64,000 nucleotides of DNA, taken from positions 1,235,001 through 1,299,000 of the forward strand of contig JAOTOL010001546.1 in NCBI GenBank assembly GCA_034440575.1. Direction: 5' to 3'. The notes below the pieces were generated by a model. That model did no database searches. It was not told the DNA's origin and saw only the letters and a program-made list of their open reading frames with translations. Below are positions 45,070 through 56,914 of this stretch, piece after piece (the stretch's first letter is position 1; each line of letters opens with the position of its first letter). The position numbers and the translations under genes are program-made. This stretch comes from Imbricaverruca yamaguchii (Eukaryota; Arthropoda; Thecostraca; Neoverrucidae).

Positions 45070-46560
45070 TGTGGTCAGTCACCAACCCATCTTGAAAGTT
45101 AGAAGGCACAGCTCCTTGTGTCAGTTACTCTTACTTCCCAATCCACATTGTTCTTTCAGATGCTTTCACGCGCGATACTATTAATCCACAGGAATCTTCC
45201 TCATGAACTTTTGAATGTCCAGCACGCTAGTTTTCAACAATGATAGCACTTAGCATGCCCTAATACAGGCATGGTATGTCAAATGTTAAATGGAATGTCA
45301 AGCATAATGCATGCCATACAGTTCTCGTCACATGGTTCCAAGGGTTACAACAAAAGCTTAAAACACGGACAGAGACAGGTGGTTGCCGTTGACCAATAGG
45401 ATTTGCTCTGAGCCCATAGATGTAAATGGTGATTGCGCTTAATTCGTTCCAAGACTGAATGCGATAGTTTCAAAGTCTGGGTTAGGATAACGTAATTTTG
45501 TTGTTGTAATCCTTGGATCCGTCTGGTAGCTTGAACGTGGCGTCTACATGGCTGGATGATTTATCCAGCGTCGTAAATTCTTCGGACAAAAAGGCAATAT
45601 TCCTGGGGAGCACAATATCCTCCACAGCGGAAAATATAGTGCGGAGCTGTTTGTCCAGTGGTGTCCCCCCCCCGTGCGCATTCGCGATCGTTGCTTAGCG
45701 GAGATCTTCCTGCAAAGGAGGAAGATTCGTTGAACTGAAAAATGTTGGTCTTTGATTGAAAAAAGTTTGGTTCCTTTTCTACGGGTGCCATTTGTCGGCT
45801 GGCGCATTTCCTCCGAACGTTGCGTTGGTGCCGCCGACGCTGACTCTCCTCTCCGGCTGTGTTGGCTGCGGTGTCGGTCGAGTCAACATCGGCCTCGAAT
45901 GCGAGGCGGCGGTCGCTTCTGTCCGCGTGTTCCGTTTTGTGTGGTGCCGCCGCTGGGGAGGTCCTCGAGTACCGGGGAGAGGGTGGGGGTTGGGGGTGGG
46001 GAGACAGTGTCGGCAGTGGCTGGCTGACGTCCAATATAACCGCTCAGCCCGGCGTTTGTGTCGACTTGTTTGCGTTTTGCAGCGGCTGTCGGTTCAGCTG
46101 AAGACCAGACTGTCACAGACTTCGGAAACGGCACGGCCATTCCGACTCAGAGCAGATGCTTGTAAATCTGTTTGACTTGTTTTTGTCTTCGGCACTATCT
46201 TCCGATCTCGTTTCCTCTTCGGACTCCACCCGGTTGGCGGCCATTTCTGGCGGGAAGTTTTTCTCGTGCCGGCGGCGAATTCGTCACGATGTGCCTCGAA
46301 TGCGAACAGCGCCCGCACATGGGCGTGATTTGGAGGCCGGGTGGCGCATTGGTCGCGCGACGCTCTCGGGTCTGCGCCGCGAGGGAGCGAGTCGCGCTCA
46401 TCACTCGTGCAGAAATACGAGACGGCGGTGCCCAACTGGTGGCGCGCCAGTCGTCCACTTCGAGCCATTCTACGGCGCTCGCCTGCGCAGTCCGCAGTTC
46501 AGTTGAAGAGTTGACGCCATGGTCGACGTGTGGATGGAGGCGTGGAGGCGTGGTCGGCGC
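45070..46560. other. No recognisable gene; GC-rich in its second half
   Basis: Several overlapping ORFs on both strands between 45750 and 46560 (longest about 157 codons), none with a domain or splice-supported frame. CpG density rises toward 46500, just upstream of a TATA-like site. Confidence 0.45.
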
Positions 46561-46577
46561 CGTGGCGTGAGCTCACC

Positions 46578-46670
46578 GCAGTTGATTGGTCTCCCCACTG
46601 GACAAGGCGTGTAACATTGTATACATGGGGCCCTATATATACGACTGGGATTGTTTACTGGCACGCAACA
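46578..46670 (+). promoter_or_regulatory. Possible polymerase II core promoter
   Basis: An inverted CCAAT box (TTGATTGGTC, about 46581-46590) lies some 50 bases before TATATATA (about 46634-46641), which is embedded in a GC-richer setting. A start site would be expected about 30 bases further on, near 46665-46675. No convincing coding exon follows, so this rests on motifs alone. Confidence 0.3.
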
Positions 46671-47162
46671 CGCTGTGTGAGTGGAGGTGGGACGTTCAGA
46701 AATAGACGTGAATACGGCTTGGTAGGTTGGTGGTGAATGTTCTCGAGGTGGCTTGTGGTGTGTATGCGAAGAGTGGTCGAGTGACCTGACCTGCTCTTGA
46801 GTGTGAGTGGTTCCAGGGTCGCCGGTTCGGACTCGCCTGTCTTCGAGACTGTCCTCGGCAGAAGTGCACCACCGGGGCTCCAACATGCATTGCTTTGGTG
46901 ATAATGTGCTTTTAAAAATCCTCGTAACCTTTCGTTCGGATGGGGTATGAACGTTAGTTTTTTTGTACACGTTTGAGTATAAACAAATTGCGTGTTGATT
47001 GGAGCCGAGGAAAGGTGTGAGACGAATAACTTAGCGGTACCATGGACGTTCACATAATTTCTTGTGCATTGCCGAAGTTCATGTATCATCAGACATGACA
47101 AGTTTTTGGGCAACTAGCACTTAATTTTCGATTAAAGGCAGTTTATAATGGAGTGAGCACTT

Positions 47163-47352
47163 ACATGAAACGAATAACATAAAGACATAAAGACAAAAGA
47201 TCAGAGCAACCATGAACCACAAGGGCCCTTCTTGGCTGTACTCTGGACACTCAACCAGTTGCCTACCAGATCCGTCGATCAGCACTCCCTGGAATACTGA
47301 AAAGCAAGCCCTCTATTCTTATAATGATTGTCTATGTTGTTTTTAAAGATGT
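47163..47352 (-). mobile_element. CR1/L2-like LINE, third copy, 3' end only
   Basis: The reverse complement matches 3530-3690 of the plus-strand copy, including GAAGGGCCCTTGTGG and the tail TTTATGTCTTTATG. It covers only the last codons and 3' tail, a strongly 5'-truncated insertion. Confidence 0.88.
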
Positions 47353-47875
47353 AGGAATGGACATAGGAATGGTGAGCCGGACTTTGTCAGATCTCTCTAT
47401 GACCTACAAACACAATGTGAATAATTTATTCAATTCCACTACCCCAATGAGATAACCCTGTTGTCCTAATCGTACCAGTTCAGGCACTCCCAAACATTAC
47501 TGGGATGCCAATATATATTGAAAATTTGCGTTGACATCCTGTGAACACAGTTTCGACATCCTGAACTGATTTTCCACATATTTCCGCAGAATTGAACTAG
47601 GGTTGCAGACAGATATTTTACATTTGTGTCATCCAAATCTTTCCGCCATTCCACACATTTTAGCTTCAAATCGTGCCGGTCGAAGCCGATTTCTTCCTCC
47701 ATCATGACAGGATTGCACATCTCCGATTGGCACCCTCCCAGCACCCTGTTAAAAAATAACTTCCGGACCAGTGCCGAACCGCCGGATATGTGAGATGCGT
47801 TGTTTGCTGTGATAGTTATTTATACACCACCGTGCCGCGTGCCAGATGTAATGAGGTGCTCTGTCTGCCGTAACT
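47353..47875. other. Nothing recognised
   Basis: Unique DNA; no domain, array or RNA gene. Confidence 0.45.
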
Positions 47876-47879
47876 GGTC

Positions 47880-48190
47880 CTCGCCGCCGTCTCATGCGTG
47901 AGGTGGTGCTGTTCGCCTGTCGTTTACTCGTCGCTCCGCGGTCCAGATAAGCGAGGTGGTGTTGTTCGCTGTGACAGATACTCACTGCCGGTACTTGGCC
48001 CAGATGAGTGAGGTGTGCTGTTCGCTGTGTACCCACCGCCGGTCCGCGGTCCAGATGAAGGAGGTGCGCTGTTAGCTGTGTACCCACCGCCAGTCCGTGG
48101 TCCAGATGAGTGAGGTGCGCTGTTAGCTGTGTACCCACCGCTGACCCGCGGTCCAGATGAGCGAGGTGTGCTGTTCGCTGTGTCGGGCAC
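47880..48190. repeat. 51-bp tandem repeat, about six copies
   Basis: CCAGATGAGTGAGGTGCGCT followed by GTTAGCTGTGTACCCACCGC recurs with a 51-base period in the right half; the left units are more diverged. Confidence 0.88.
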
Positions 48191-48524
48191 TCACTGCCGT
48201 CTCGTGCTGCGACAGCAGGAAGCCGTCCGGCCGGGTACCGGCCAAGCTGCGCCGCAAGACACGCGTCATCACCATCCCGTCATCCAGCCTCACCTCGATG
48301 CCACACATCGTCATCTGCGCTCCGAGCAGCATCACCTCAAACTCGCGCTCTGTCGTCTCGTCGCTGCCCGTCACTTACTCCGTGCACGGTGAGGCTTGGT
48401 CTGGTCCGTTTCCGACCTCGAGGTGACTTGGTCTGGTGCGCTTCTGAAGGGGGACGGTCTAGTCTCACCGCGGTGAGCGGTGGTATTGTCTGCTTACCAC
48501 GATGGTGGTGCAGTCTGTTCATGG

Positions 48525-48830
48525 TAGGGGGTGATACAGTTTGTTTTCGGTGAAGGGTGTTGCAGTTTGTTTATGGTGAAGGGTGATGCAGTTTGTTTAT
48601 GGTGAAGGGTGATGCAGTTTGTTTACAATGAGGTGTGATGCCGTTTGTTTACGGTGAGGGTGATGTAGTTTATTTACGATGAGGGGTGATGCAGTTTGTT
48701 TACATTGAGGTGTGATGCCGTTTATTTACGGTGAGGGTGATGTAGTTTATTAACAGTCAGGGGTGATGTAGTCTGTTTACGGTGAAGGGCAATCCACTCC
48801 GCCCTCGGTGAGAGGCGATTCAACTAATCT
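48525..48830. repeat. 27-bp minisatellite, about eleven copies
   Basis: GGTGATGCAGTTTGTTTACG plus GTGAGGG units with scattered changes. Confidence 0.92.
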
Positions 48831-48834
48831 ATTT

Positions 48835-50960
48835 ATTACTTGGTCCGCTTGGCCCGCTGCCTGGTTGTGCTGTTTTGACCTTTAATCCCGTTGGTATTCT
48901 ATCGTTGCTCTGTCTCATCAGCTCTCTACCGCTGAGCTGACTCAGCTCTAAGCTGAGAGTTCATCACCTATCCAGGTGGCGATGCGTCATATCCGCGCTG
49001 TCGGTGGGATACGCCGTTATGGGTGCCGCATGAGCGAGGGCGAGAGGCGGCCGTAGGGCCACCGTGCTGCAGGCCCACAATGGGCGCATGATCGTACCGT
49101 TGTCGACCGAGAACTGTTGCCGAGTGATGACGACCGCTGCAGGCTGTGGAGCGCTGCGCGTAGTGTCCCCACTCCACAGCCAAGGGACTGGCCGCGCGAG
49201 AAGTGCTACCACCAATCACGTCCTCGGCAAGTAATGGGATCGCTTCCGAGGAGATGTATGGCAGCTGGTGAAGATGCGATTTTGAGGCGCAAATCCAAAC
49301 CCGGGTTAACAAAAGCGGAACTTGAAATGCTGAAATATGCCAAAAATGTCTGAAGAACGAGTCGGTTTGGTCGGATTGTGTCGCCCTTATCGACTTCTTC
49401 GTATATGCACGATGATAGCCGTACTGCGGGCTCCGTCCTCCCTGTAAATCAGCCGTTTCTGCTGTCCGGGGATATACCAGGATGACACGGCGAAGAATAC
49501 CCGAGAACAACAAATGTGGTCTGATGCATTCTCGGGAAAAGCGCATATTTGTGTGAGCCTGGATTATAGTAACGAAGTTCTGAGTCATTTGCATCATATG
49601 GAGGATAAATGAAGGTGCGGGGAGTAACGTCCACAAACACGTTTATCTTATGCGTGGTATTGGATGGATGACGTATGCGTTTTCTTCCGATGTCATCATT
49701 GTGCTCCGTTGCCACATGGAAAACCACAATACGCAACACCGCCCGTCCTTATGTGATCGATAAGACCAGAAATCAGTTCGGATTGGTGGCGTCGAAAGAG
49801 CAATTACGCTAACCAGCTATTACCGTGATTTATTGACGTGGAAGTGTTATCTCGAGTCACTCACGATGACTTCGCCGCGCCAATTTGGCCGCCTCCAGCA
49901 GACAGCTCAATGTTGACCTAGCGAACCAGTGCTGCCTTCCCCTCCCCAACCCCCACCCCCCACCAGGGCCGGGCGTGGGGCCGGCGACTGGTGCGGGGTT
50001 TGTTGGTGATGACATGCGTCACGTCAGCCCGCCTGTCACGCACTCTGGGGAGGTTACACCTCGCGAAGGCAAGCGGGGGTGCCGTTCCCCAAGCAGTGGC
50101 ATTGCCGCATTGTCGCCGTCGTTGCAAGTTAAGCGAGTCGCTGGATGCGAGTGAGCATGCGTAACTGGTGCAGCTAGAGTAGCCAGCGCAGCTGGTGCAG
50201 CTGGCGCAGCTGGTGTGACGTGGCTGCGTTGTTTTTGTCGTGGCAGAGGTGGGACGATGGCCATTCGGTGGGCGGATTCTGAGCCACATTGGCTGCGCTC
50301 GGTCGTGCCGGAACGCCGCTTATTGGCGCGGTTCTGGCCGGGATGAAATGTGCCGGCTCACTCTCAGCTGCCAAAACGGCCATGCTTCCACGAAGCTCTC
50401 TGCACCGAGAGCTGCATCGTCGCGCCTGGCAGTCTGCTCCGCGTGCCATGCAGCTCGGTGGGGCTGCCGGAACTGGCGTCACGTCGCGCTGAGAGGTTGG
50501 TGCGACTGTAGTCCCTCACCGTTAGCCACCTGTAGGAGGCACAACTGCACGTCCCGACCTTCTGTCGTGGTCATGGAGGGGCGTATCAGGAGTAATGCAG
50601 CAGCCTGTAGCAGACAGGACTGCAAGGCCACACCTTTTGTCGTGGTCACGGAGCGGCGTATCAGGAGTTTCAGCGCAGTCTGATGTATGGGCGTGTTGTT
50701 TAGTTCCCCCCCCCACACACACATGCCGCGGTGGGCGACTGGTACCGCGGGCGACTGTCTCATGGGCGAGCAGTTGCGTTTTAACCCCGGATGGTAGAGG
50801 CACGTGTGTCTCAGGTTGACACACTCGCGATATGAGTATTCCGACCTGATATTTATACCATGAACTGTGCAGCGGCAATTTACACCACACATCCTTCATC
50901 CAGGTCTGGTATACATGATCAGTATGCGTGACTGGGGATGCAGTCTGTGTGAGCAGGACT
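48835..50960. other. No recognisable gene
   Basis: Unique DNA. A short GCAGCTGGT repeat sits at about 50165-50220. ORFs up to 261 codons (50522-51307, minus) have no domain and run into the following repeats. Confidence 0.5.
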
Positions 50961-50964
50961 TGCC

Positions 50965-51052
50965 ACAGTGATGTCACCAGTGCTGTCACCAGTGCTGTCA
51001 CCAGTGATGTCACCAGTGATGTCACCAGTGGTGACACCAGTGGTGCCATCAG
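50965..51052. repeat. 12-bp GTGATGTCACCA repeat, about seven copies
   Basis: Perfect or near-perfect 12-base units (GTGCTGTCACCA, GTGATGTCACCA, GTGGTGACACCA). Confidence 0.9.
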
Positions 51053-51339
51053 CTCGTACCCGCAGCGTGGCGCCCGCTTCGTCCAGGGCCAGTGTAATGA
51101 GGCGGAAGACTGAGCTGGTTCGAAGCCCGGTTCCTCGCGTCGATAGCGATATATCAGAGCAGGGGAGCTCCGTGAGGCGTCGGGCGTCCCAGACAGCGGC
51201 TGTCCACGGAGCAGAACAGACGGAGCCGGCAGCCAGGACTTCGGAACTTTAGGATGGTGACAAAGTGCATGCGGGCAGTGTATTGGCAGCACACTCAATC
51301 TACTCATACCCGCTCTGAGCCGGCGGCGTCCAACTGTCC

Positions 51340-52215
51340 CGCGATGTCCAGCTGTCAGCGACGTCCAGCTGTCCGCAACGTTCAGCTGTCCGCAACGTTC
51401 AGCTGTCGGTGACGTCCAGCTGTCCGCAACGTTCAGCTGTCAGCGACGTCCAGCTGTCCGCAACGTTCAGCTGTCCGCAACGTCCAGCTGTCGGTGACGT
51501 CCAGCTGTCCGGAAAGTCCAGCTGTCGGTGACGTCCAGCTGTCGGCGACGTCCAGCTGTCCGCAACGTTCAGTTGTCAGCGACGTCCAGCTGTCCGCAAC
51601 GTTCAGCTGTCCGCAACGTCCAGCTGTCGGTGACGTCCAGCTGTCCGGAAAGTCCAGCTGTCGGTGACGTCCAGCTGTCGGCGACGTCCAGCTATCAGCG
51701 ACGTCCAGCTGTCGATGTCAAGCTGTCCGCAACGTCCAGCTGTCCGCAACGTCCAGCTGTCCGCAACGTCCAGCTGTCCGCAACGTCCAGCTGTCCGCAA
51801 CGTCCAGCTGTCCGCAACGTCCAGCTGTCCGCAATGTCCAGCTGTCCGCAATGTCCAGCTGTCGGTGACGTCCAGCTGTCGGTGACGTCCAGCTGTCGGT
51901 GATGTCCAGCTGTCGGTGACGTACAGCAGTCAGTAACATCCAGCTGTCTATGACAACTAGCTGTCGGTGACGTACGGCTGTCGGCGACGCCCAGCTGTCG
52001 GTGACGACCAGCTGTCGGCGACGTCCAGCTGTCGGTGACGACCAGCTGTCGGTGACGTCCAGCTGACTGTGACTTCCAGCTGTCGGCGACACCCAGCTGT
52101 CGGTGACGACCAGCTGTCGGCGACGTCCAGCTGTCGGTGACGTCCAGCTGTTGGCGACGTCCAGCTGTCGGTGACGTCCAGCTGTCGGTGACGCCCAGCT
52201 GTCAGTGACGTTCGT
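51340..52215. repeat. 17-bp minisatellite, about fifty copies
   Basis: The unit is GTCCAGCTGTCCGCAAC or the GTCGGTGAC variant, with a 17-base period (for example 51734 to 51751). Variant types occur in blocks: a homogeneous CCGCAAC block at 51725-51850 and mixed types elsewhere. Nearly every unit contains CAGCTG. Confidence 0.95.
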
Positions 52216-52531
52216 AAGCGGAGCGGCGAGAAGTCACCAGCCCGCATGGCCGGCCTGCAAAGCCCCTGGGACGCACTCGCCGAATCCACGGTAACTGGAT
52301 CGATCTCTTGGTCTCCATTTCTCCGTAGAAATGGATCTATCGAGATCAAGAAGAGCTGATACGGCTTGCCCGGCTTGCCCGCTCACCAGATTTCCATCAG
52401 GAAGTCGCACGGCGAGCTTGTGGGCCGGCCGAGATGGATAACTCTTTTTAAGGCCCCCGTACCAGATCAGATCGGAGTCAGCTCTGCGCTGCCGAACGCG
52501 TGACGCACCTAAAGACAACCCTGGAGGGTTC

Positions 52532-52715
52532 GGCGAGAGACGCCATCAGTTGACTGCTGTGTGATGGTGCCCTATCGGCGAGAGACGCTATCAGTTGACT
52601 GCTGTGTGATGGTGCCCTATCGGCGAAAGAAGTCGTCGGTTCACTGCTGTGTGATGGTCTTTATACGACGAGAGAAGTAATCAGCTGACTGTTGTATGAT
52701 GGTGCCCTGTACGGC
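52532..52715. repeat. 45-bp tandem repeat, four copies
   Basis: Begins TCGGCGAGAGACGCCATCAG and includes GACTGCTGTGTGATGGTGCC. The first two copies are nearly identical and the last two diverged. Confidence 0.92.
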
Positions 52716-53384
52716 GAGTTCCTGCAGAGTTGCAGCAGCCGCTTGACAGCCCGTCACTGGCTGCGATGTCGCGCCTTCACTGTACGCCGCCTCCACTGTG
52801 TTGCAGTCGATACGGTACCATGCCGACCTGACCGCCACCACTAACGCAACATCACCCGCCTTGAGATGGGCAGGACAGGTGGTCATCATGCTGTCGGAGC
52901 GGCCGACCATAGCAGACTCTGACGGCTGAGGGGCCAGGTAGCGGCCGCCAGTGTGGTGAGGGAAGTTACAGACCGGAATAGTGACAGGGTTGAAGCAATA
53001 ATAGGCTGCTCCTGGCTTTTTGGCATCCAGAGCATTACCCTCTCCAGAAGATTATCTTCTTCTTCTTCTCCTTTGCAGATTAAATGGTGCTGCTTGGACA
53101 ATGAACTGCTCTGTGATAAAGTGGTCAAGATTCAGTGGAAGGTGCACGATAAGTTTCCAACGCAACAGGTTTGAGGAGAAATGTCCTCTCTGTATTCCAT
53201 GACACCGACACATTTTCCTCTTCACACCAGGAGCATGAAGTAGAAATTCAGCCCCGAGTAGCGGCCACCACAACTGAAGAGCACATGTCGGTGGTGGGAC
53301 GTCGTTCGCGGGGCTGTTAGTCAGTGTACTGTTGTCAATCCCTGGATGGCGGTGGCCGCCGCCAGCACCCACCGCTCCACGGGC

Positions 53385-53845
53385 GCCGGACGGCGGCCGT
53401 TGACGAGGTGCCGTCGCCACCACCCACTGCTCCACGGCGCGCCAAACGTCAGCTGGACGGCGGCCGTGGACGAGGTGCCGTCGCCACCACCCACTGCTCC
53501 ACGGCGCGCCAAACGTCAGCTGGACGGCGGCCGTGGACGAGGTGCCGTCGCCACCACCCACTGCTCCACGGCGCGCCAAACGTCAGCTGGACGGCGGCCG
53601 TGGACGAGGTGCCGTCGCCACCACCCACTGCTCCACGGCGCGCCAAACGTCAGCTGGACGGCGGCCGTGGACGAGGTGCCGTCGCCACCACCCACTGCTC
53701 CACGGCGCGCCAAACGTCAGCTGGACGGCGGCCGTGGACGAGGTGCCGTCGCCACCACCCACTGCTCCACGGCGCGCCAAACGTCAGCTGGACGGCGGCC
53801 GTGGACGAGGTGCCGTCGCCACCACCCACTGCTCCACGGCGCGCG
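53385..53845. repeat. 67-bp tandem repeat, about seven copies
   Basis: Units containing CTCCACGGCGCGCCAAACGT and GACGAGGTGCCGTCGCCACC repeat every 67 bases (frame-shifted identical ORFs begin at 53449, 53516, 53583 and 53650). The five central copies are identical, so amplification or gene conversion is recent. The array ends about 50 bases before a retroelement protease remnant. Confidence 0.96.
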
Positions 53846-53849
53846 GCTC

Positions 53850-54400
53850 CACTACACATCGGTCGCATGTGGGCGTGATATCGACCACGTGCACACCTCC
53901 AGTGCTTCTGCAAGTGGTACCTGTCTGCGTTTTCGGGCCAGATGGAACTCGCCAGGTGAAAGCTCTTCTGGACCTGGGGAGTCTGATTTTTTAAAATTAA
54001 TGCAGCTTGTGTGCAACCGAATAATATGATCTTATGTCCGTATGCAACCCAGGATCAGTTGAAATTGCATAAGCACCAATTAAAGGCAATCGTACCAGCT
54101 GTGTATTATTGGCAGGTACGCATTTATGGGGTGCATTGCTACAAAGATGTAAGTGGTCGTCCTGCTGTGCTGTTTTCCATCCCAATTTTCAACTTTGGAC
54201 ACTGACTAAGTTTAGAGTTTCATCGACTGCAGTGGTCTATGGGCGCAATATGACCAGAGCAGTCGAAGCCCCGAAAGTCCAAATAATTCGCTGACTGCAG
54301 TGCTCACGCAATGGACACTGACTGGATATGTCGGTGACTAGCATCGTGCTGCAGGACGAACACTATGAGACGAACCTGCTTTGAAGGCCCCAGGAAACCG
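53850..54400 (+). pseudogene. BEL/Pao retrotransposon: protease and linker remnant
   Basis: The frame ending at 53994 reads VLLQVVPVCVFGPDGTRQVK, then ALLDLGS. This resembles the BEL/Pao aspartic protease entry strand, in which the active-site triad is D-S/T-G; here it is D-L-G. A stop follows. At about 54340-54375 the phrase LQDEHYETNLL resembles the GHYE block found between protease and RT in BEL/Pao Pol. The 300 bases between were not recognised. The remnant is clearly dead. Assignment depends on the stronger RT remnant downstream, on the same strand and in the expected order. Confidence 0.6.
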
Positions 54401-54419
54401 GACTCTGGGCCGCCCGATG

Positions 54420-55382
54420 ATCTGAGCAGCCGCGCTCTCCCGACCACATCATACCGAGCAGCCGCGATCACCCGACCACATCATACCGAGCAGCCGCGCG
54501 ATCACCCGAGCAGCCGCACTCACCCGACCACGTCATACCGAGCAGCCGCGCTCACCCGACCACATCATACCGAGCAGCCGCGCTCACCCGACCACATCAT
54601 ACCGAGCAGCCGCGCTCACCCGACCATATCATACCGAGCAGCCGCGCTCACCCGACCAATCATACTCCCCGACCACGTCATACCGAGCAGCCGCGCTCAC
54701 CCGACCACATCATACCGAGCAGCCGCGCTCACCCGACCACATCATACCGAGCAGCCGCGCTCACCCGACCACATCATACCGAGCAGCCGCGCTCACCCGA
54801 CCACATCATACCGAGCAGCCGCGCTCACCCGACATCATACCGAGCAGCCGCGCTCACCCGACCATATCATACCGAGCAGCCGCGCTCACCCGACCACATC
54901 ATACCGAGCAGCCGCGATCACCCGACCACGTCATACCGAGCAGCCGCGATCACCCGACCACATCATACCGAGCAGCCGCGCTCACCCGACCACGTCATAC
55001 CGAGCAGCCGCGCTCACCCGACCACATCATACCGAGCAGCCGCGCTCACCCGACTACGTCATACCGAGCAGCCGCGCTCACCCGACCACATCATACCGAG
55101 CAGCCGCGCTCACCCGACCACATCATACCGAGCAGCCGCGCTCACCCGACCACATCATACCGAGCAGCCGCGCTCACCCGACCACATCATACCGAGCAGC
55201 CGCGATCACCCGACCACATCATACCGAGCAGCCGCGCTCACCCGACCACATCATACCGAGCAGCCGCGCTCACCCGACCACGTCATACCGAGCAGCCGCG
55301 CTCACCCGACCACATCATACCGAGCAGCCGCGCTCACCCGACTACGTCATACCGAGCAGCCGCGCTCACCCGACCACGTGAC
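54420..55382. repeat. 32-bp tandem repeat, about thirty copies
   Basis: Units contain CGAGCAGCCGCGCTCACCCG followed by ACCACATCATAC (or ACCACG, ATCACC variants). A few units are shortened (about 54655-54670 and 54835). The array sits between two parts of a BEL/Pao remnant. The long plus-strand ORF over it (54365-55381) arises because 96 bases, three units, is a whole number of codons. Confidence 0.96.
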
Positions 55383-55383
55383 G

Positions 55384-55985
55384 CTGAGGGCGAACTGGAC
55401 AGAAACGACCAACTGACACGTGTGTACTCAGACACCAGTGAAGGACACGTGAGGCATGGTTGTGCGCGCTAGTTGCCAGATTGTGTGTCGAACCCTGGCC
55501 GACGTCGGTCGCTTCATCCTCGCCACGGCACTTCAGCCCAAGCAAGCCCAGAAAGGCGCGAGTAGTGTTCGACACGGTGGCAATGTTTGGTGGAACATCG
55601 CCGAATGAGAACCCGATGACGGGCCCAGGTCTGGCCGACGCCATCATAGGTGTTCCACTACGTTTCCTACAGCGACCGTTCCCAATAGCGGCCGACATCA
55701 GCCAACACCATGTACCGCCAGGTGGGCGTCGGCGAGCCACAGCGGCTGGCGCTACGGCTCCTGTGGTGGGGCGAGGGCCGCCGGCGTGAGCCAGACTCCT
55801 CAATGCAGGCTGCGATTAACCGCGCGCTGCAGAAATGCGCTACTGATCACATTACCGATTTCCCGGATGCAGCGGTGGCGGTGCCCGGTCGGCTTTATGT
55901 CGACGATTATCTGGACCCCCTCGACGCAGCCGAGGAGGCGGATGAACTTCAGTCGTTCGTGACTGAATTACCAAAACGCTGATAG
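55384..55985 (+). pseudogene. BEL/Pao retrotransposon: reverse transcriptase remnant
   Basis: Reading across three frames, blocks of a BEL/Pao Pol appear in order. ELDRNDQLTRVYSDTSEGHV and LPDCVSNPGR (55390-55500) come before the RT. SPSKPRKARVVFDTVAMFGG follows (about 55530-55590), then GPGLADAIIGVPLRF, FPIAADIS and MYRQVGVGEPQRLALRLLWW (from 55710). Finally ALQKCATDH, FPDAAVAV and LYVDDYLDPLDAAEEADEL carry the YVDD catalytic box. About 20-30 residues are missing after WWGEG, and there is at least one stop and one frame change. No LTRs or integrase were found; similarity ends near 55985. Confidence 0.8.
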
Positions 55986-55989
55986 CTAG

Positions 55990-56910
55990 CGAGGCCCTGA
56001 GGGCTGGCGATGGTTATGAGGAATACTAAGGGCCACTCTCGGAGTTGAATGTCTTGGTAGCCAAAAAGGCTATTGAGGACTGGGAAGAGCCCCTTCGATT
56101 TGAAGAGGGATCCAAATGCTAGAGAGGACAGGACTGGGATGTCGCCGATATTTGGGAAGAACCATGGTGGACGAGCAGGGTCCACTCAAGAGCTGAGGGG
56201 AGTTTTGAGTGCTAGCGATATTTGTTGGAATTAGTAGCCTACACGTGACTAAATAGGATATCCCCCACAAGCAATCGGAGAGCAGTTCAACGGCAGCAGA
56301 TCTGGATTTCGGCGGTGTCCGGCTCACGAGAGTGCTGGTGTGCAATGGGATATCAGTGACAGCCGATTCAGATTCCAGGTGGGTGACGAGAGCTGGCATG
56401 CCGTGCACGAGCCGTGACACCCTCAGCAGCCATACATCTGCCACTGACCGGTCCGCAGTGCCGGCACAAAATGTGCCGCCGACCAAAATGCTGTCGCAAA
56501 TAGGGTACTTATACTGTGACGGTGTTACGGATTTTTGCAGCATTCCGTTACTTATACCTGCGACGCTGCTGAGAGCAGTACGTCTGTCGGAGATCCTGCA
56601 GCGGTAACATGTTGGCGACGGATCCGGTCACGCTCCTGCTGATAGACAGCCGACATCGCTCAGTGGCATTGGGAAACGCTTGATGTGCGCTTGTGGCAAC
56701 TGATCATTCGTGATTTTTTCCAAACTTTCGTGGGACTATCCGTAACGCGGCGGGGTTGTTCTGAAGCTTCCTCCTGACGCGGACGCGTAGCCTAGGATAT
56801 ACCTAGGTCTGTGATATGTGCCACCAACCAGAGCACATGGTGGTAGAGATCTCACCACCGGCTCTGGTGGGCAGAATGTCCAGGCTTCCGGACATGATTG
56901 TTCGTGCACC
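55990..56910. other. Nothing recognised
   Basis: Unique DNA after the BEL/Pao remnant; ORFs on both strands without domains. It could hold further decayed parts of that element, but I cannot read them. Confidence 0.4.
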
Positions 56911-56914
56911 GTCG

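Noticed and set aside
47400..47520. Nuclear copy of mitochondrial 16S rRNA
   Set aside because: GAGATAACCCTGTTGTCC recalls the 16S peptidyl-transferase region, but neighbouring conserved 16S motifs are absent.
50522..51307. 261-codon minus-strand ORF
   Set aside because: Part of it runs through the 12-bp GTGATGTCACCA array, and the rest shows no domain and competes with equally long frames on the other strand.
54365..55381. 338-codon plus-strand ORF
   Set aside because: Covers the 32-bp array; three units make 96 bases, so a stop-free frame cycles through all phases. It is not a gene.
54420..55382. CRISPR-like regular array
   Set aside because: Repeats are contiguous with no unique spacers, and the window is eukaryotic. 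The same holds for all other arrays here.
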